The notes beneath the pieces are model-generated. The model was not told the DNA's origin and ran no database searches. It saw nothing but the letters and a program-made list of their open reading frames with translations. From the NCBI RefSeq assembly GCF_004358025.1, contig NZ_SMTL01000009.1, positions 62,001 through 126,000 on the forward strand: 64,000 nucleotides of DNA. The letters are read 5' to 3'. The translations under genes were made by a program, and so were the position numbers. Within the stretch, counting starts at the first letter, position 1; every line of letters begins with the position of its first letter. The stretch is from Rhizobium deserti (GTDB lineage: Bacteria > Pseudomonadota > Alphaproteobacteria > Rhizobiales > Rhizobiaceae). This document shows, piece by piece, positions 35,843 through 44,767 of the stretch.

Positions 35843-35874
35843 GGGTCAGAGGTTCGAGTCCTCTCAAGACCACC
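35843..35874 (+). repeat. tRNA 3'-end-like fragment, copy C
   Basis: AGAGGTTCGAGTCCTCT is a perfect five-base-pair T-arm with a seven-base loop, followed by CAAGACCACC, resembling a tRNA acceptor 3' end. The rest of a tRNA is absent. It lies 22 bases after the toxin gene, so copies B and C bracket the toxin-antitoxin pair. The remaining 35875-36085 shows nothing else. Confidence 0.6.
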
Positions 35875-36085
35875 TAGCTCAAACTCCGATGATTTACCGA
35901 GAGTGTGGGTGTATTCAAGCCCATCGACCTTCAGCTTAGTCCCGGCCACCGACCTTGAGGGAGCGAAGCACGGGCGGAATCTAAGTGAGCGTCGGAGTGG
36001 TCGCGACCGGTCCTATGGCGCGGGCGAGACAGCCGTTTGCACGGTGACCGGCACGGGGTCGTTGATGCTTGAATCCGAGCAGCAA

Positions 36086-36544
36086 TCAACCCTTGATGAG
36101 CGCCGGAGGTGTGACCCGGCTTGGCATCTCGATACCCTGCTCATGGATATAGATGGCCAGGTCGAGCGACTGGTCGGCGACTGTGAAGCTCGTCACCATT
36201 CCGTCGGTCAATCCAAGCAGGAATGTCTCGATTGACGTGCCGCTTTGACCGGTTGCCTCGATCCCGAAGAACGCCCCTCGGTTATGCGCCCAGTGCAGGT
36301 TAACCGTCACCAACCCGCGATCACCTGCGACATAGTGGTCGATAAGATCAACGCGGAGTTCGAAGGCCGCGTGGAACGCCTTGATCCAACCTTGCAACGC
36401 GTCGCGTCCGGCGATGTCGCGACCAGCTGGGCTGTTCGTTATTACGTCGGGGTGGACGATGGCATCCCATCGTTCAGTCTGGTTGAGCGCGAAGCCTTCG
36501 TAAATTTCCTTGGCAAGACCCGTGGGTAAAGTTGCTGTGGGCAT
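36086..36544 (-). CDS. SnoaL/NTF2-like domain protein
   Basis: A 152-residue protein of the nuclear transport factor 2-like fold, SnoaL type: AKEIYEGFALNQTERWDAIVHPDVITNSPAG (helix and first strand), GRDALQGWIKAFHAAFELRVDLIDHYVAGDRGLVTVNLHW, and the C-terminal strand SFTVADQSLDLAIYIHEQG. Related proteins include polyketide cyclases, isomerases and many of unknown role. CAAAAGGAGAACTG precedes the ATG. It stands alone next to a transporter remnant; no specific function can be given. Confidence 0.85.
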   Translation of the reverse strand: MPTATLPTGLAKEIYEGFALNQTERWDAIVHPDVITNSPAGRDIAGRDALQGWIKAFHAAFELRVDLIDHYVAGDRGLVTVNLHWAHNRGAFFGIEATGQSGTSIETFLLGLTDGMVTSFTVADQSLDLAIYIHEQGIEMPSRVTPPALIKG

Positions 36545-36550
36545 TTCAGT

Positions 36551-36720
36551 TCTCCTTTTGAGTTAAGATGAGCGGGTTCCGGTCGAGGCGTGGAGGGGCT
36601 TGCCCGCTAAAATGCAATGCTGCCCCAAGGAGTGCTGCGACTCCCGCATGGCGAAGGTATTGGTCGGCCGAAGTGGTCGACGAGCACGCCACCGAAGACC
36701 GCCCCGAAGGAAACAGTAGT
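36551..36720 (-). pseudogene. MFS transporter remnant (C-terminal piece)
   Basis: Two short frames together read as the last helices of an MFS transporter: TTVSFGAVFGGVLVDHFG, then after a shift GVAALLGAALHFSG. The rest of the gene is gone. It lies between the SnoaL-like gene and the quinone oxidoreductase. Confidence 0.5.
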
Positions 36721-36833
36721 CATGAAGACGCAGCGGCGAGCGTACCGACTTTGCCGCCGGTCAGGCCGCTTCCGGCCGCTCCAATTTATTCATGGCTCAT
36801 CCTGCCTTCTCAGTATTGTTGAAAGGGCGAGAC

Positions 36834-37805
36834 TCACGGTACGAGCACCGAGATGCCTGAGACGGCCCGGTGCTCCACTTCGGCGTGAAGCACCGCCGCT
36901 TCGCGGAGGGCGTATCGGGCGGGCGAAATCTCGCCGAATGCACCGTTGCGGTAGAGAGCAAATACCTTCGCCATGCCAGCGCGAAGCTCGGTCGGACCAG
37001 TGAGATAATTTAGGACCTGCGGTGCAAGGACGGTGGCTCCGCGAAGCGCGACCGCGTCCGGGCTTGCTTTCGGCCAGCCTGCACCTGCACCGAAAGAGAT
37101 GATTGTTCCGCCACGACGCACGGTCCCGGCGTTTAGCAAACGATCAGCGGTAGCCGCACCGATCCCGTCGAAAATAACGTCGACCCCGGTCCCAGCGGTG
37201 AGCCGAGCGACCTGTTCGATCGCGTCATCCAGCCCGACGGCCACGTCATTTGCGCCGTTTTCGTGCGCGACCTCCCGTTTGGCCTCGCTTCCCACTGCGC
37301 CGATAACATGAGCGCCGCGGTGGGCGGCGAGCCGTGCCGTCAACGACCCGACGCCGCCGGCTGCCGTGGTAACAAGAACGGTTTGGCCTCGCTGCACCTC
37401 GAACAACTGGACCGCACAGAGAAAGGCCGTGAAGCCCTTGACGGTGAGCGCCGCGGCGATGTCGAAGTTGATATCTCTTGGCAAGGGGAACAGGAGATCC
37501 GCGTCAATGAGACGGGTCCCGGCATAAGCTCCCTGTGACTTGAGGTATCCGACGCGGTCGCCGACCGCGAAGTCGGTGACTTTCGGACCGATTGCCATCA
37601 CCACTCCGGCACCCTCGATCCCCATCACGCGGCCCGGTTCGTCCCCGGAGAGGAGGCCTCTGCGTTGCAGGACATCGAAATAGTTGAAGCCGATGGCCTT
37701 TTGCTCGACCTCGACCTGTTCGGTGCTCGGAGGTCCTATGTCACGGTCTTCCACCCGCATGACCTCTGGGCCACCCTGTCCATATTGCGCGATTACCAGT
37801 GTCAT
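36834..37805 (-). CDS. Zinc-independent quinone oxidoreductase (Qor-like)
   Basis: A 323-residue medium-chain dehydrogenase of the NADPH:quinone reductase branch. The N-terminal half has VEQKAIGFNYFDVLQRRGLL and GIEGAGVV.AIGPKVTDFAVGDRVGY. The cofactor motif AAGGVGSLTARLA lies near residue 147, followed by FDGIGAATADRLL and ISFGAGAG. No zinc-binding cysteines. The ATG at 37805 is used because AGAGGTG precedes it; a GTG three codons upstream is possible. It is 35 bases downstream of the SDR 37841-38653 and follows another SDR in the same direction, forming a three-gene oxidoreductase operon read leftward. Confidence 0.88.
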   Translation of the reverse strand: MTLVIAQYGQGGPEVMRVEDRDIGPPSTEQVEVEQKAIGFNYFDVLQRRGLLSGDEPGRVMGIEGAGVVMAIGPKVTDFAVGDRVGYLKSQGAYAGTRLIDADLLFPLPRDINFDIAAALTVKGFTAFLCAVQLFEVQRGQTVLVTTAAGGVGSLTARLAAHRGAHVIGAVGSEAKREVAHENGANDVAVGLDDAIEQVARLTAGTGVDVIFDGIGAATADRLLNAGTVRRGGTIISFGAGAGWPKASPDAVALRGATVLAPQVLNYLTGPTELRAGMAKVFALYRNGAFGEISPARYALREAAVLHAEVEHRAVSGISVLVP

Positions 37806-37840
37806 TTCGGTCACCTCTAACTTTGATGGCGAGTTCGAGT

Positions 37841-38653
37841 TCAGGCGATGAACCGGACCACGCCACCGTCGACGCGCAATGCGGCGCCACTCGTTGCGGA
37901 TGCCTGCTCGGAGCAGACATAGACGATCATGTTGGCGACCTCGTCGGTCGTGGCGAAGCGCCGGATCAAGGTCGTCGGGCGGAGCGCCTGCAGGAAACCC
38001 TGCTCGGCCTCCTCCAGCGTGATGCCAGCCTCCTCGGCCTGCTTGGCGATGTAATCGCCCAGGATCTCGGAGCGAGTTGGGCCTGGTAGCACGCAGTTGA
38101 CAGTGACACCCGTGCCGGCGACCGCCTCTGCGAGGCCGCGGGAGACCGCAAGTTGCGCGGTCTTAGTCATGCCGTAGTCAAGCATTTCCTTGGGCGTGTT
38201 GACGGCGGACTCGCTGCTGACGAACACGACGCGCCCCCAGCCTTTACTGACCATGCGGGGCAGATAGTGGCGAGAGAGCCGTATGCCGCTCATGACATTG
38301 AGCTCAAACAGGCCGAGCCAGTCCCGGTCGGGAATTGCCACGATATCCTTCAGGCCATCGTAGTTCCGGAGGAAAGCCGTACCGACATTGTTCACAAGGA
38401 TGTCAGCTGCGGGGGTCTCTGCGATAAAAGCGTTCGCTCCTTTTGCGGTCGACAGATCGGCAGCGATGCCGGAAATGACGCCCTCCGGAAACTCGGCGCG
38501 CATCTGCCGCACCGCTTCGTCGACCCGCGACTGCGTGCGGCCATTGACGATGACCGACGCGCCGGCCCGCGCCAGCCCCTCCGCTGGCGCGCGGCCAATG
38601 CCTGCGGTGGAACCTGTCACGATGGCCGTGCGACCTTGCAAGTCGATTTTCAT
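37841..38653 (-). CDS. Short-chain dehydrogenase/reductase
   Basis: A 270-residue classical SDR. The cofactor loop is TGSTAGIGRAPAEGLA, NNVGT stands in place of NNAG, and the active site SSESAVNTPKEMLDYGMTK keeps the serine, tyrosine and lysine. The C-terminus has the usual RVDGG motif. It begins MKIDLQGRTAIVTGS after AGGAACTCAGACCC. Middle gene of the leftward SDR-SDR-Qor operon, 77 bases after the first SDR. The extended FELNVMSGIRLSRHYLPRM block is typical of this SDR subgroup. Substrate unknown. Confidence 0.9.
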   Translation of the reverse strand: MKIDLQGRTAIVTGSTAGIGRAPAEGLARAGASVIVNGRTQSRVDEAVRQMRAEFPEGVISGIAADLSTAKGANAFIAETPAADILVNNVGTAFLRNYDGLKDIVAIPDRDWLGLFELNVMSGIRLSRHYLPRMVSKGWGRVVFVSSESAVNTPKEMLDYGMTKTAQLAVSRGLAEAVAGTGVTVNCVLPGPTRSEILGDYIAKQAEEAGITLEEAEQGFLQALRPTTLIRRFATTDEVANMIVYVCSEQASATSGAALRVDGGVVRFIA

Positions 38654-38729
38654 GGGTCTGAGTTCCTGGTTGGGCGCTGGTCGGCGGATGAGGGAGGCGG
38701 CGCGGCCACTGCGGTCGCGCCGATGGACC

Positions 38730-39479
38730 TCAAAGCTGAGTAATTCCACCATCGGCAACGAGATCTGTTCCGGTCGAAAAACTACTTTCGTCGGACGCCA
38801 GGAACAGGGCTGCCGCTGCCATCTCCTCGGCTCTTCCGATGCGGCCAAGTGGTGTGATCTGCGCGTAAGTAGAACGCGCGCCATCGGCCTCTTCCTTAGT
38901 CTTGAACTGGCTGTCGATAATGGGAGTATCGATAGCGCCGGGCGAGAGCGAGTTCACGCGGATGCCACGATCCTTCAGCTCTGCTGCAAAGGTGCGCGCG
39001 AACGAGCGTACCGCTGCCTTGCTTGCGGAATAGGTCGAATGAGCAGGAAAGCCCTTCAAATGCAGGGCGGACGATACCAAGATGATTGAGCCGCCCCGGG
39101 TCATCAGCGGTAGAGCTTTTTGAACGGAGAAGAATATGCCGCGCGCGTTGATGCTAAAGGTTTTGTCGAAATGCGCCGGCGTTGCAGTGTCGACTGGTGC
39201 ATGTTCGACGAAGCCAGCGCTAGCAACGAGGATATCAACGATACCCTTTTCTGCTTTCACTTGAGCGATTACTTTGTCGAGATCATCGAGGTTGGCGACG
39301 TCGCCCTGAACGAATGAGACATTGCGGCCTAACGTCGATTTAGCCTTTTCAAGTTCAGCAACGCGGCGGCCAGTGATGAAGACATAGGCTCCTTCATTGA
39401 CGAAACGCTGAGCGGTCGCGAGCCCGATCCCGCTGCTACCACCTGTGATGACTGCTATTTTTCCATCGAGTTTTGACAA
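38730..39479 (-). CDS. Short-chain dehydrogenase/reductase (FabG-like)
   Basis: A 249-residue classical SDR: TGGSSGIGLATAQRF, then VASAGFVEHAPVDTAT in place of NNAG, then SSALHLKGFPAHSTYSASKAAVRSFARTFAAEL with the complete S-Y-K set, then RVNSLSPGAIDTPI and FSTGTDLVADGG. It is the first gene of the leftward operon with another SDR and a quinone reductase. The upstream 510 bases separate it from the divergent quinone oxidoreductase at 39993. Related enzymes are often annotated as glucose-1-dehydrogenase-like; the real substrate cannot be told. Confidence 0.9.
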   Translation of the reverse strand: MSKLDGKIAVITGGSSGIGLATAQRFVNEGAYVFITGRRVAELEKAKSTLGRNVSFVQGDVANLDDLDKVIAQVKAEKGIVDILVASAGFVEHAPVDTATPAHFDKTFSINARGIFFSVQKALPLMTRGGSIILVSSALHLKGFPAHSTYSASKAAVRSFARTFAAELKDRGIRVNSLSPGAIDTPIIDSQFKTKEEADGARSTYAQITPLGRIGRAEEMAAAALFLASDESSFSTGTDLVADGGITQL

Positions 39480-39992
39480 GGGCTTGATCCTTTCATCTGA
39501 GTTGCCTGTTGCACAAACCAGATGCGATCAGCCGTCAGGTCGCAGTAGGATAAGAACTGGAATAATAGATAGTCTGCCTCGGAATATTGCTGTTACACTC
39601 CCCATCGAGCTTGTCGGGCAAATAATCGGTTTGCTCCAGGGCCAGCTTCCAGAGGAATCCCAGTCGAACTCAAGCGAATACTAAGACGGAATGGCGTAAC
39701 CAGCATTCGAAACACAGGATGGGTGCTCGCATCACCGAACTGGATGGTCACCAATCGTTGTCATCGCGGGTTGATGCCTCATGCGGCATTTCGCAAACGC
39801 CCCGCTACGTCAGACGGTATGGCAGAAGTCGAGGTCTAAGCCCCAACGTGAACGGCTTGTGATCCACTACCATATGGAATGAATGTTATTCCTTACTCTC
39901 GTCTTCCGCCGCTTTGCGGTCGCGAGTAGGTTCATGGCTTAATCCCGCCATAAAAACTGTGAGCGCCGCGACCGCGCACTCGGGAAGATCAA
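39480..39992. other. Divergent promoter region without a gene
   Basis: About 510 bases between the divergent SDR and quinone oxidoreductase genes. An inverted repeat GGAAT-N7-ATTCC occurs near 39870-39890. No open frame with coding character and no match to the palindromic operator of the first cluster were seen. Confidence 0.4.
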
Positions 39993-40997
39993 ATGTCGAA
40001 ATTCATACAGTTCTCGCAGACAGGTGAGCCCGAGGTACTTGAACTCGTCAGCGGCACCCCTGCTTCCCCTAACGACGATGAGGTGATCATCTCTGTGAAA
40101 GCTATCGGCCTTAATCGTGCGGATGCGATGTTCCGGCGTGGAGAGTATATCTTCGATCCGGTCCTTCCCGCGCAATTGGGGACGGAGGCCGCTGGTATCG
40201 TCCTTGCTTTGGGCCGGAATGTAACCCACGTCTCGGTGGGGGATCAAGTTAACCTTGTTCCCTCCTTCCCAATGGGCGCAAACGGTGTCTATGGGGAAGA
40301 GATCATCGTTCCGGGTCATGCAGTGGTCACGCAGCCGCCAGAACTGACTTTCGAGCAAGCCGCATCGATCTGGGTTATGTTTCTGACCGCATACGGGCCG
40401 CTTATCGAAGACGCGAAGATACAGCCCGGCGAGCACGTTATCATCTCGGCCGCCTCGAGCAGTGTCGGTCTGGCGGCCATACAACTTGCAAAACTGGTCG
40501 GAGCAATTCTGATCGCTTTGACCCGCACCGGGGAGAAGAAGCAAAGGTTGCTTGATGCCGGCGCGCAGCATGTCGTCGTCGTCTCCGAAGTCGACCTAAC
40601 GGATGAAATCTTGAGGATCACGGGGGGTAGTGGTGTCCGTGTCGCATTCGATCCCGTCGGCGGCGAGCTTCTGCCGAAGTTGATCAGGACGGTGCCGAAG
40701 GGTGTGATCTACCTCTATGGCGCGTTGGGCGGCGAAACCACGACGATTCCAGTTCTGGAAGCCCTCATGCACCGGACTACGATCAAGGCATGGATCATCG
40801 CCGACCTTCTGGCGGACGAAGATCGTAAGCGCAAAGCAATCGATTATGTGACGGACGCTCTTCGCCGCAAGGAGATCTCTCCAGTAATCGACAGCGTGTT
40901 CGCCTTCGAGGACATGGTGGCGGCGCACCGACACCTCGAATCTGGTCGGCAGTTTGGGAAAGTCGTTGTGAAGGTGGGAGGTGGCAGCGAGGGATGA
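39993..40997 (+). CDS. Zinc-independent alcohol dehydrogenase / quinone oxidoreductase family protein
   Basis: A 334-residue MDR-family enzyme. N-terminal SVKAIGLNRADAMFRRGEY and LGTEAAGIVLALGRNVTHVSVGD are typical of the quinone reductase branch; the cofactor loop reads SAASSSVGLAAIQLA, a variant of AxGGVG in which two glycines are serines. FDPVGGELLPKLIRTVPKGVIYLYGALGG follows. Variants with ASSSVG are common in this subgroup. It is divergent from the SDR-SDR-Qor operon and lies before the LysR-GST cluster. The likely role is reduction of quinones or alpha,beta-unsaturated carbonyls. Confidence 0.88.
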   Translation: MSKFIQFSQTGEPEVLELVSGTPASPNDDEVIISVKAIGLNRADAMFRRGEYIFDPVLPAQLGTEAAGIVLALGRNVTHVSVGDQVNLVPSFPMGANGVYGEEIIVPGHAVVTQPPELTFEQAASIWVMFLTAYGPLIEDAKIQPGEHVIISAASSSVGLAAIQLAKLVGAILIALTRTGEKKQRLLDAGAQHVVVVSEVDLTDEILRITGGSGVRVAFDPVGGELLPKLIRTVPKGVIYLYGALGGETTTIPVLEALMHRTTIKAWIIADLLADEDRKRKAIDYVTDALRRKEISPVIDSVFAFEDMVAAHRHLESGRQFGKVVVKVGGGSEG

Positions 40998-41254
40998 TCA
41001 CTTCGTCATAAGAACAAACCCTGTGAGGAGGGACGGGCGGTGCTAACCGGTCCTGGGCGCGTCACAGGCTGCTAGACCCTCACTCGGGTCCGGACGACGG
41101 GTGTGGTTAAATTGGCCTTCGCGCGGCCATGACACGATCCCGGCGAAAAGCGGTTCTCTGCTGGCAGGTTTGGTGTCTCGACACTATCTGGAAGCCGTAG
41201 GCTGTTAAAAAGAAAAGCCGCAAGTCACCGGATTTGTATCTGCGGGGTGGTAGC

Positions 41255-42172
41255 ATGAATCTCTTCACATCGATGCGCTATTTCATCCGCGTGTACGAAA
41301 CAGGGTCGTTTAGCGGCGCTGCGAAATTATTAGCCGTGGGGCAATCGGCGGTCTCCAAAATTGTTGCACAGCTCGAGCAGGAACTTGGCGTGGCACTCTT
41401 CGTGCGTTCGACCAGGAAACTCACGCCGACGGAGCAGGGCCGGATTTTCTACGAACATGCAAACAAAGTCGTAGAAGATGCCGAAGCTGCAGTAGCGTCA
41501 GTCGGAAGCAATTCACAAAACTTTTTGGGCCAGATCCGTATCGGCGGGACACTGACGTTCATGTCCCAATATATTATTCCGAAGTTGCCGCTATTTCTCA
41601 ATAGGCATCCCGCTATCGATATTTCAATAAACCTCGACGACAGAAATGTAGGCTTGATCGAACAGGGAATCGATCTCGCACTTCGGATGGGTCAACTTGA
41701 AGATTCCAACTATGTCGCCAAACGGATTGGTCGCTGCAGGCGCATCGTCGTCGGAACGTCATCATATCTTACTAAGCACTCGGCACCACAGAAACCCGAA
41801 GATCTCGTCGATCATTCCATTGTCGTTCTTTCACAAGGCGAGGGCGGCGAACGCTTCACATTCAAAGGTCCGAAAGGGAGCAAATCGATTTCCGTCAGTC
41901 CCAAATTGCGGATCAATGCAACAGAAGGCGTTCGATCTGCCGTACTTGCCGATGCTGGCCTGTCTGTGGCCACAGAGTGGATGTTCGAAGCCGAACTAGA
42001 TAACGGAGCGGTCCAAGAAGTCCTCAACGATTGGACACTGCCAGACCTAGATTTGTGGGCTGTAATGCCCTCAGGGAGACGTGTCAGCCCGAAAGTCCGG
42101 GCTTTGGTTGAGTTCATTGAGGCACAGGTAAACGCCACACGGTTCGGCATCAGTCATTCTGGTCAGGAATAA
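41255..42172 (+). CDS. LysR-family transcriptional regulator
   Basis: A 305-residue LysR regulator. The N-terminal helix-turn-helix is clear (FIRVYETGSFSGAAKLLAVGQSAVSKIVAQLEQELGVALFVRSTRKLTPTEQG), followed by the two-lobed effector domain (IRIGGTLTFMSQYIIPKLPLFLNRHPAIDI, LIEQGIDLALRMG). The ATG at 41255 (MNLFTSMRYF) has GGGGTGG upstream and matches the CrgA-like branch. It is transcribed in the same direction as the following GST and ChaC genes (95 bases before the first), so it may regulate a glutathione-related operon. Confidence 0.9.
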   Translation: MNLFTSMRYFIRVYETGSFSGAAKLLAVGQSAVSKIVAQLEQELGVALFVRSTRKLTPTEQGRIFYEHANKVVEDAEAAVASVGSNSQNFLGQIRIGGTLTFMSQYIIPKLPLFLNRHPAIDISINLDDRNVGLIEQGIDLALRMGQLEDSNYVAKRIGRCRRIVVGTSSYLTKHSAPQKPEDLVDHSIVVLSQGEGGERFTFKGPKGSKSISVSPKLRINATEGVRSAVLADAGLSVATEWMFEAELDNGAVQEVLNDWTLPDLDLWAVMPSGRRVSPKVRALVEFIEAQVNATRFGISHSGQE

Positions 42173-42266
42173 AATATATTCAACAAGTGTGTCTAATTAT
42201 CCCGGATGGAATGATTTACCTAGTGGTTACGCTGTCAGTAGGACGGCGAAACAATTAGGAGATCAC

Positions 42267-42935
42267 ATGTCAATCAAGATTTACAGTGACCTAGGCTCGG
42301 GTAGCTACCGTCGCGTCGCCGCTGCAGCAAAAATCATGGGCGTCGAATATGAGCGCGTGAATATTGACCTATTCAAAGGTGAGAGCCACACACCGGATTT
42401 TTTGAAGCTCAACCCCCACGGGCTGACGCCGGTCCTACAAGATGGCGAGACGGTGATTTGGGAATCTTCAGCTATCAATCTCTACCTAGCGGAAAAGGTA
42501 GGTTCCGCGCTGGTGGGTAGAACGGCAAGCGAGCGGCATCAGGTCATTCAGTGGATGTTCTGGTCGGGCGAGCAATGGCGCCATTTCTTCGTGCTACTGT
42601 TTGATGAGCGGGTGGCCGCGCGCGCAATGGGCAAACCGCAAAACAGTGCAATTGTCGAGCTTGCCCTGACGAAAATCCGTAGCGCCGCATCAGTTCTCGA
42701 CGCTCATCTTTCGAACCGACAGTTTATCGTCGGCAACGAACTTACGCTCGCTGACATCGACATCGCGGCTCCATTTTCTCAAATTAATCGTTCCAAGCCG
42801 CCGCTGAATGAGTATCCAAACCTCGTGGCTTGGCAGCAGCGGCTCCTTGATACTGTCCCGGCTTGGGCAGAAACCAAGCATGATCTCGATGGTCGTATGG
42901 ACACGTTCTTTAACGGAATTGGTGTTGAGTTCTGA
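42267..42935 (+). CDS. Glutathione S-transferase
   Basis: A 222-residue GST. The thioredoxin-like N-terminal domain starts IKIYSDLGSGSYRRVAAAAKIMG and has the glutathione-binding turn GLTPVLQDGETVIWESSAINLYLAEK (the cis-proline P and the ESSAI motif). The helical C-terminal domain ends with LADIDIAAPFSQI and AWQQRLLDTVPAW. TTAGGAG precedes the ATG at 42267; an earlier frame start at 42189 lacks support. It is followed by ChaC and another GST. The S-R-R-V active-site region suggests a serine-type or beta-like GST. Substrate unknown. Confidence 0.9.
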   Translation: MSIKIYSDLGSGSYRRVAAAAKIMGVEYERVNIDLFKGESHTPDFLKLNPHGLTPVLQDGETVIWESSAINLYLAEKVGSALVGRTASERHQVIQWMFWSGEQWRHFFVLLFDERVAARAMGKPQNSAIVELALTKIRSAASVLDAHLSNRQFIVGNELTLADIDIAAPFSQINRSKPPLNEYPNLVAWQQRLLDTVPAWAETKHDLDGRMDTFFNGIGVEF

Positions 42936-43093
42936 TGCAGGTTCCAGGCTGCAGGGTCTACAACACTCGCAAGCCTCAAATCCGGATGCCGAGGGTGGTG
43001 TCGTCTCAGACGGAGGATGCCGCTGTGTGGAGGAAGGCGCCGCCACCGGCCCTCTTCCCGGCACTGCTCTAGCCGATTAACGAGAAATTGCTG

Positions 43094-43831
43094 ATGTCTG
43101 GAGATCGATTGAGCCGATGCCAAGCGTCGCTTCTCACGCGTGAGCATCTGTCCGCTTTGCAGCAGGTCCATGAACTGGTCGATCCCAGCGAAAGGAAATT
43201 CCTGCTCTCGGACGAAGAACTGGACAGGTCGCTTGCGCAGACGCTTGAGAACGCACCGCAAGGCATGCATGTTTGGGTCTTCGCCTATGGTTCGTTGATC
43301 TGGAACCCGATATTTCCCGTGGAGGTCTCCATGCCAGCTACGATCCGTGGTTATCACAGATCGCTGTGCATGAACTCCATCCGCGGCCGCGGGTCCATCG
43401 ATAATCCGGGCGCGATGCTTGCGCTTGATCACGGTGGGTCCTGCAAGGGAATTTTGATGAGGATTGGTGGAGATGTGCCAAGTGAGCTCAAGCTGTTATG
43501 GCGCCGCGAGATGATGACTGGGGCATATATTCCGAAATGGCTTGATGCGAAATCAGGTGGCCGCTCCATTCCCGCCCTTACGTTCGTGGCAAACCGAGCA
43601 AGCGGCCATTACGCAGGGCAGTTGACCGAGGACGAAGTTAGGAGGCGCTTGGCGACTGCCTCAGGCATTTGGGGATCAAATCTCGATTATGTTCAACGCA
43701 CGCACGAAAGCCTCGAGGCTCACGGCATCCATGATGCGAAATTGAGCCGATTTTCGAAGACGCAGAGGCTGTCGGATTCCCGGGGCCGTATCCAGAACAT
43801 CCGCCCACATTGTCCCAGTAGCGCAGATTAG
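43094..43831 (+). CDS. chaC: Glutathione-specific gamma-glutamylcyclotransferase (ChaC)
   Basis: A 245-residue ChaC-family enzyme. It degrades glutathione to 5-oxoproline and Cys-Gly. The substrate loop VFAYGSLIWNP is present, followed by VSMPATIRGYHRSLCMNSIRGRG, and the catalytic-glutamate region in WRREMMTGAYIPKWL. The C-terminal part has YAGQLTEDEVRRRLATASGIWGSNLDYV. The ATG at 43094 is preferred over the TTG two codons upstream. It sits between two GST genes, which makes glutathione turnover the likely theme of the operon. The C-terminal tail after residue 225 is not conserved. Confidence 0.9.
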   Translation: MSGDRLSRCQASLLTREHLSALQQVHELVDPSERKFLLSDEELDRSLAQTLENAPQGMHVWVFAYGSLIWNPIFPVEVSMPATIRGYHRSLCMNSIRGRGSIDNPGAMLALDHGGSCKGILMRIGGDVPSELKLLWRREMMTGAYIPKWLDAKSGGRSIPALTFVANRASGHYAGQLTEDEVRRRLATASGIWGSNLDYVQRTHESLEAHGIHDAKLSRFSKTQRLSDSRGRIQNIRPHCPSSAD

Positions 43832-43843
43832 AAGGTGTAAAAA

Positions 43844-44521
43844 ATGGACTACGAACTGTTTTGGATTAGCGGCAGCCCTTACGCGTGGCGTGTCATGCTG
43901 ACGCTAGGATACAAGGCCATTCCCTTCAAGTCGCATCGGATTGATGTTTCGACTCGGGAACACAAGAGCCCAGAATATTTGCGCCTCAATCCGCGAGGCC
44001 AAGTGCCAACACTTACCGCCAACGGCGCAGTCATAACAGAGTCGGTTGCGATCATGGCTTTCCTAGAGAAAGCTCATCCAGAACCCGCCTTGTTCGGCGA
44101 CAGTCCGCTTGAGACCGCTCGTATCTGGGAAATTATTTTCGAATTTGAGAACTATGTTCGCGACCAACTCTCGATCGAGATTGTTAGGCCTCTGCTAAGG
44201 GGGCTCGCTCAGAACGATCCTACTGCAATGCGTGCATCTGCATCATCGTCAATAGATTCGCTTCAATGGATCGAGCGGATCCTCGAACATGAAGACTTTC
44301 TTGCTGGTAATCGCGTTTCGGCAGCGGACATCGTTGCTCTACCAAACTTGCAGATGCTGGCACGCGTTGGCCGTCGGCCAGAAGCGGTCGAAATGGAGCT
44401 CGGTCTCAATGATTTTGGCGCAACGTTGCCGGCAATCGCACGGTGGCTATCTCGTATGGAGGCCGTCCCCGGCTACCATGCTGCTTACCCACCGCATTGG
44501 CGTTCATCCGAAACCGAGTGA
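43844..44521 (+). CDS. Glutathione S-transferase
   Basis: A 225-residue GST starting MDYELFWISGSPYAWRVMLTLGYKAIPF; the SPYAWRV segment is the N-terminal active-site serine region. The glutathione loop reads GQVPTLTANGAVITESVAIMAFLEKAHP. The helical domain ends with SAADIVALPNLQMLA and RWLSRMEAVPGY. It starts 12 bases after ChaC with AGAAGGTG upstream, so it is co-transcribed. It belongs to the zeta/theta-like bacterial GSTs; the electrophilic substrate is unknown. Confidence 0.9.
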   Translation: MDYELFWISGSPYAWRVMLTLGYKAIPFKSHRIDVSTREHKSPEYLRLNPRGQVPTLTANGAVITESVAIMAFLEKAHPEPALFGDSPLETARIWEIIFEFENYVRDQLSIEIVRPLLRGLAQNDPTAMRASASSSIDSLQWIERILEHEDFLAGNRVSAADIVALPNLQMLARVGRRPEAVEMELGLNDFGATLPAIARWLSRMEAVPGYHAAYPPHWRSSETE

Positions 44522-44593
44522 GTGGTTAAAAGTTATCGCAACAAGTTCCGTTGTATCAATGGCTGGTCCGGCGCGATTTTAGATGAATCAGTG

Positions 44594-44643
44594 GCTTAGG
44601 AAATGGAAGCTCGTCGGGGTGGTTCGAGTCCCATCAAGGCGCT
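44594..44643 (+). repeat. tRNA-T-arm-like dispersed repeat, copy D
   Basis: GGTGGTTCGAGTCCCATC forms a T-arm (one G-T pair), followed by AAGGCGCTGG. The left side TTAGGAAATGGAAG recalls copy A. It lies directly before a histidine-kinase remnant. Confidence 0.5.
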
Positions 44644-44767
44644 GGTAGGTGAAGGTGTCCAAGTGGGAATTATTTCTGCGTCTGAGAGGGCTTGACGGTT
44701 CACAAACCCTCAGCGGTCACAATTTTGCAGGTTTCAGGGTCGTCGCAGGCTGGATCAGCGGCCGAGA

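Noticed and set aside
35843-35874. Complete tRNA gene at copy C
   Set aside because: Only the T-arm and acceptor-like 3' end are present; no D-arm, anticodon arm or 5' acceptor strand upstream.
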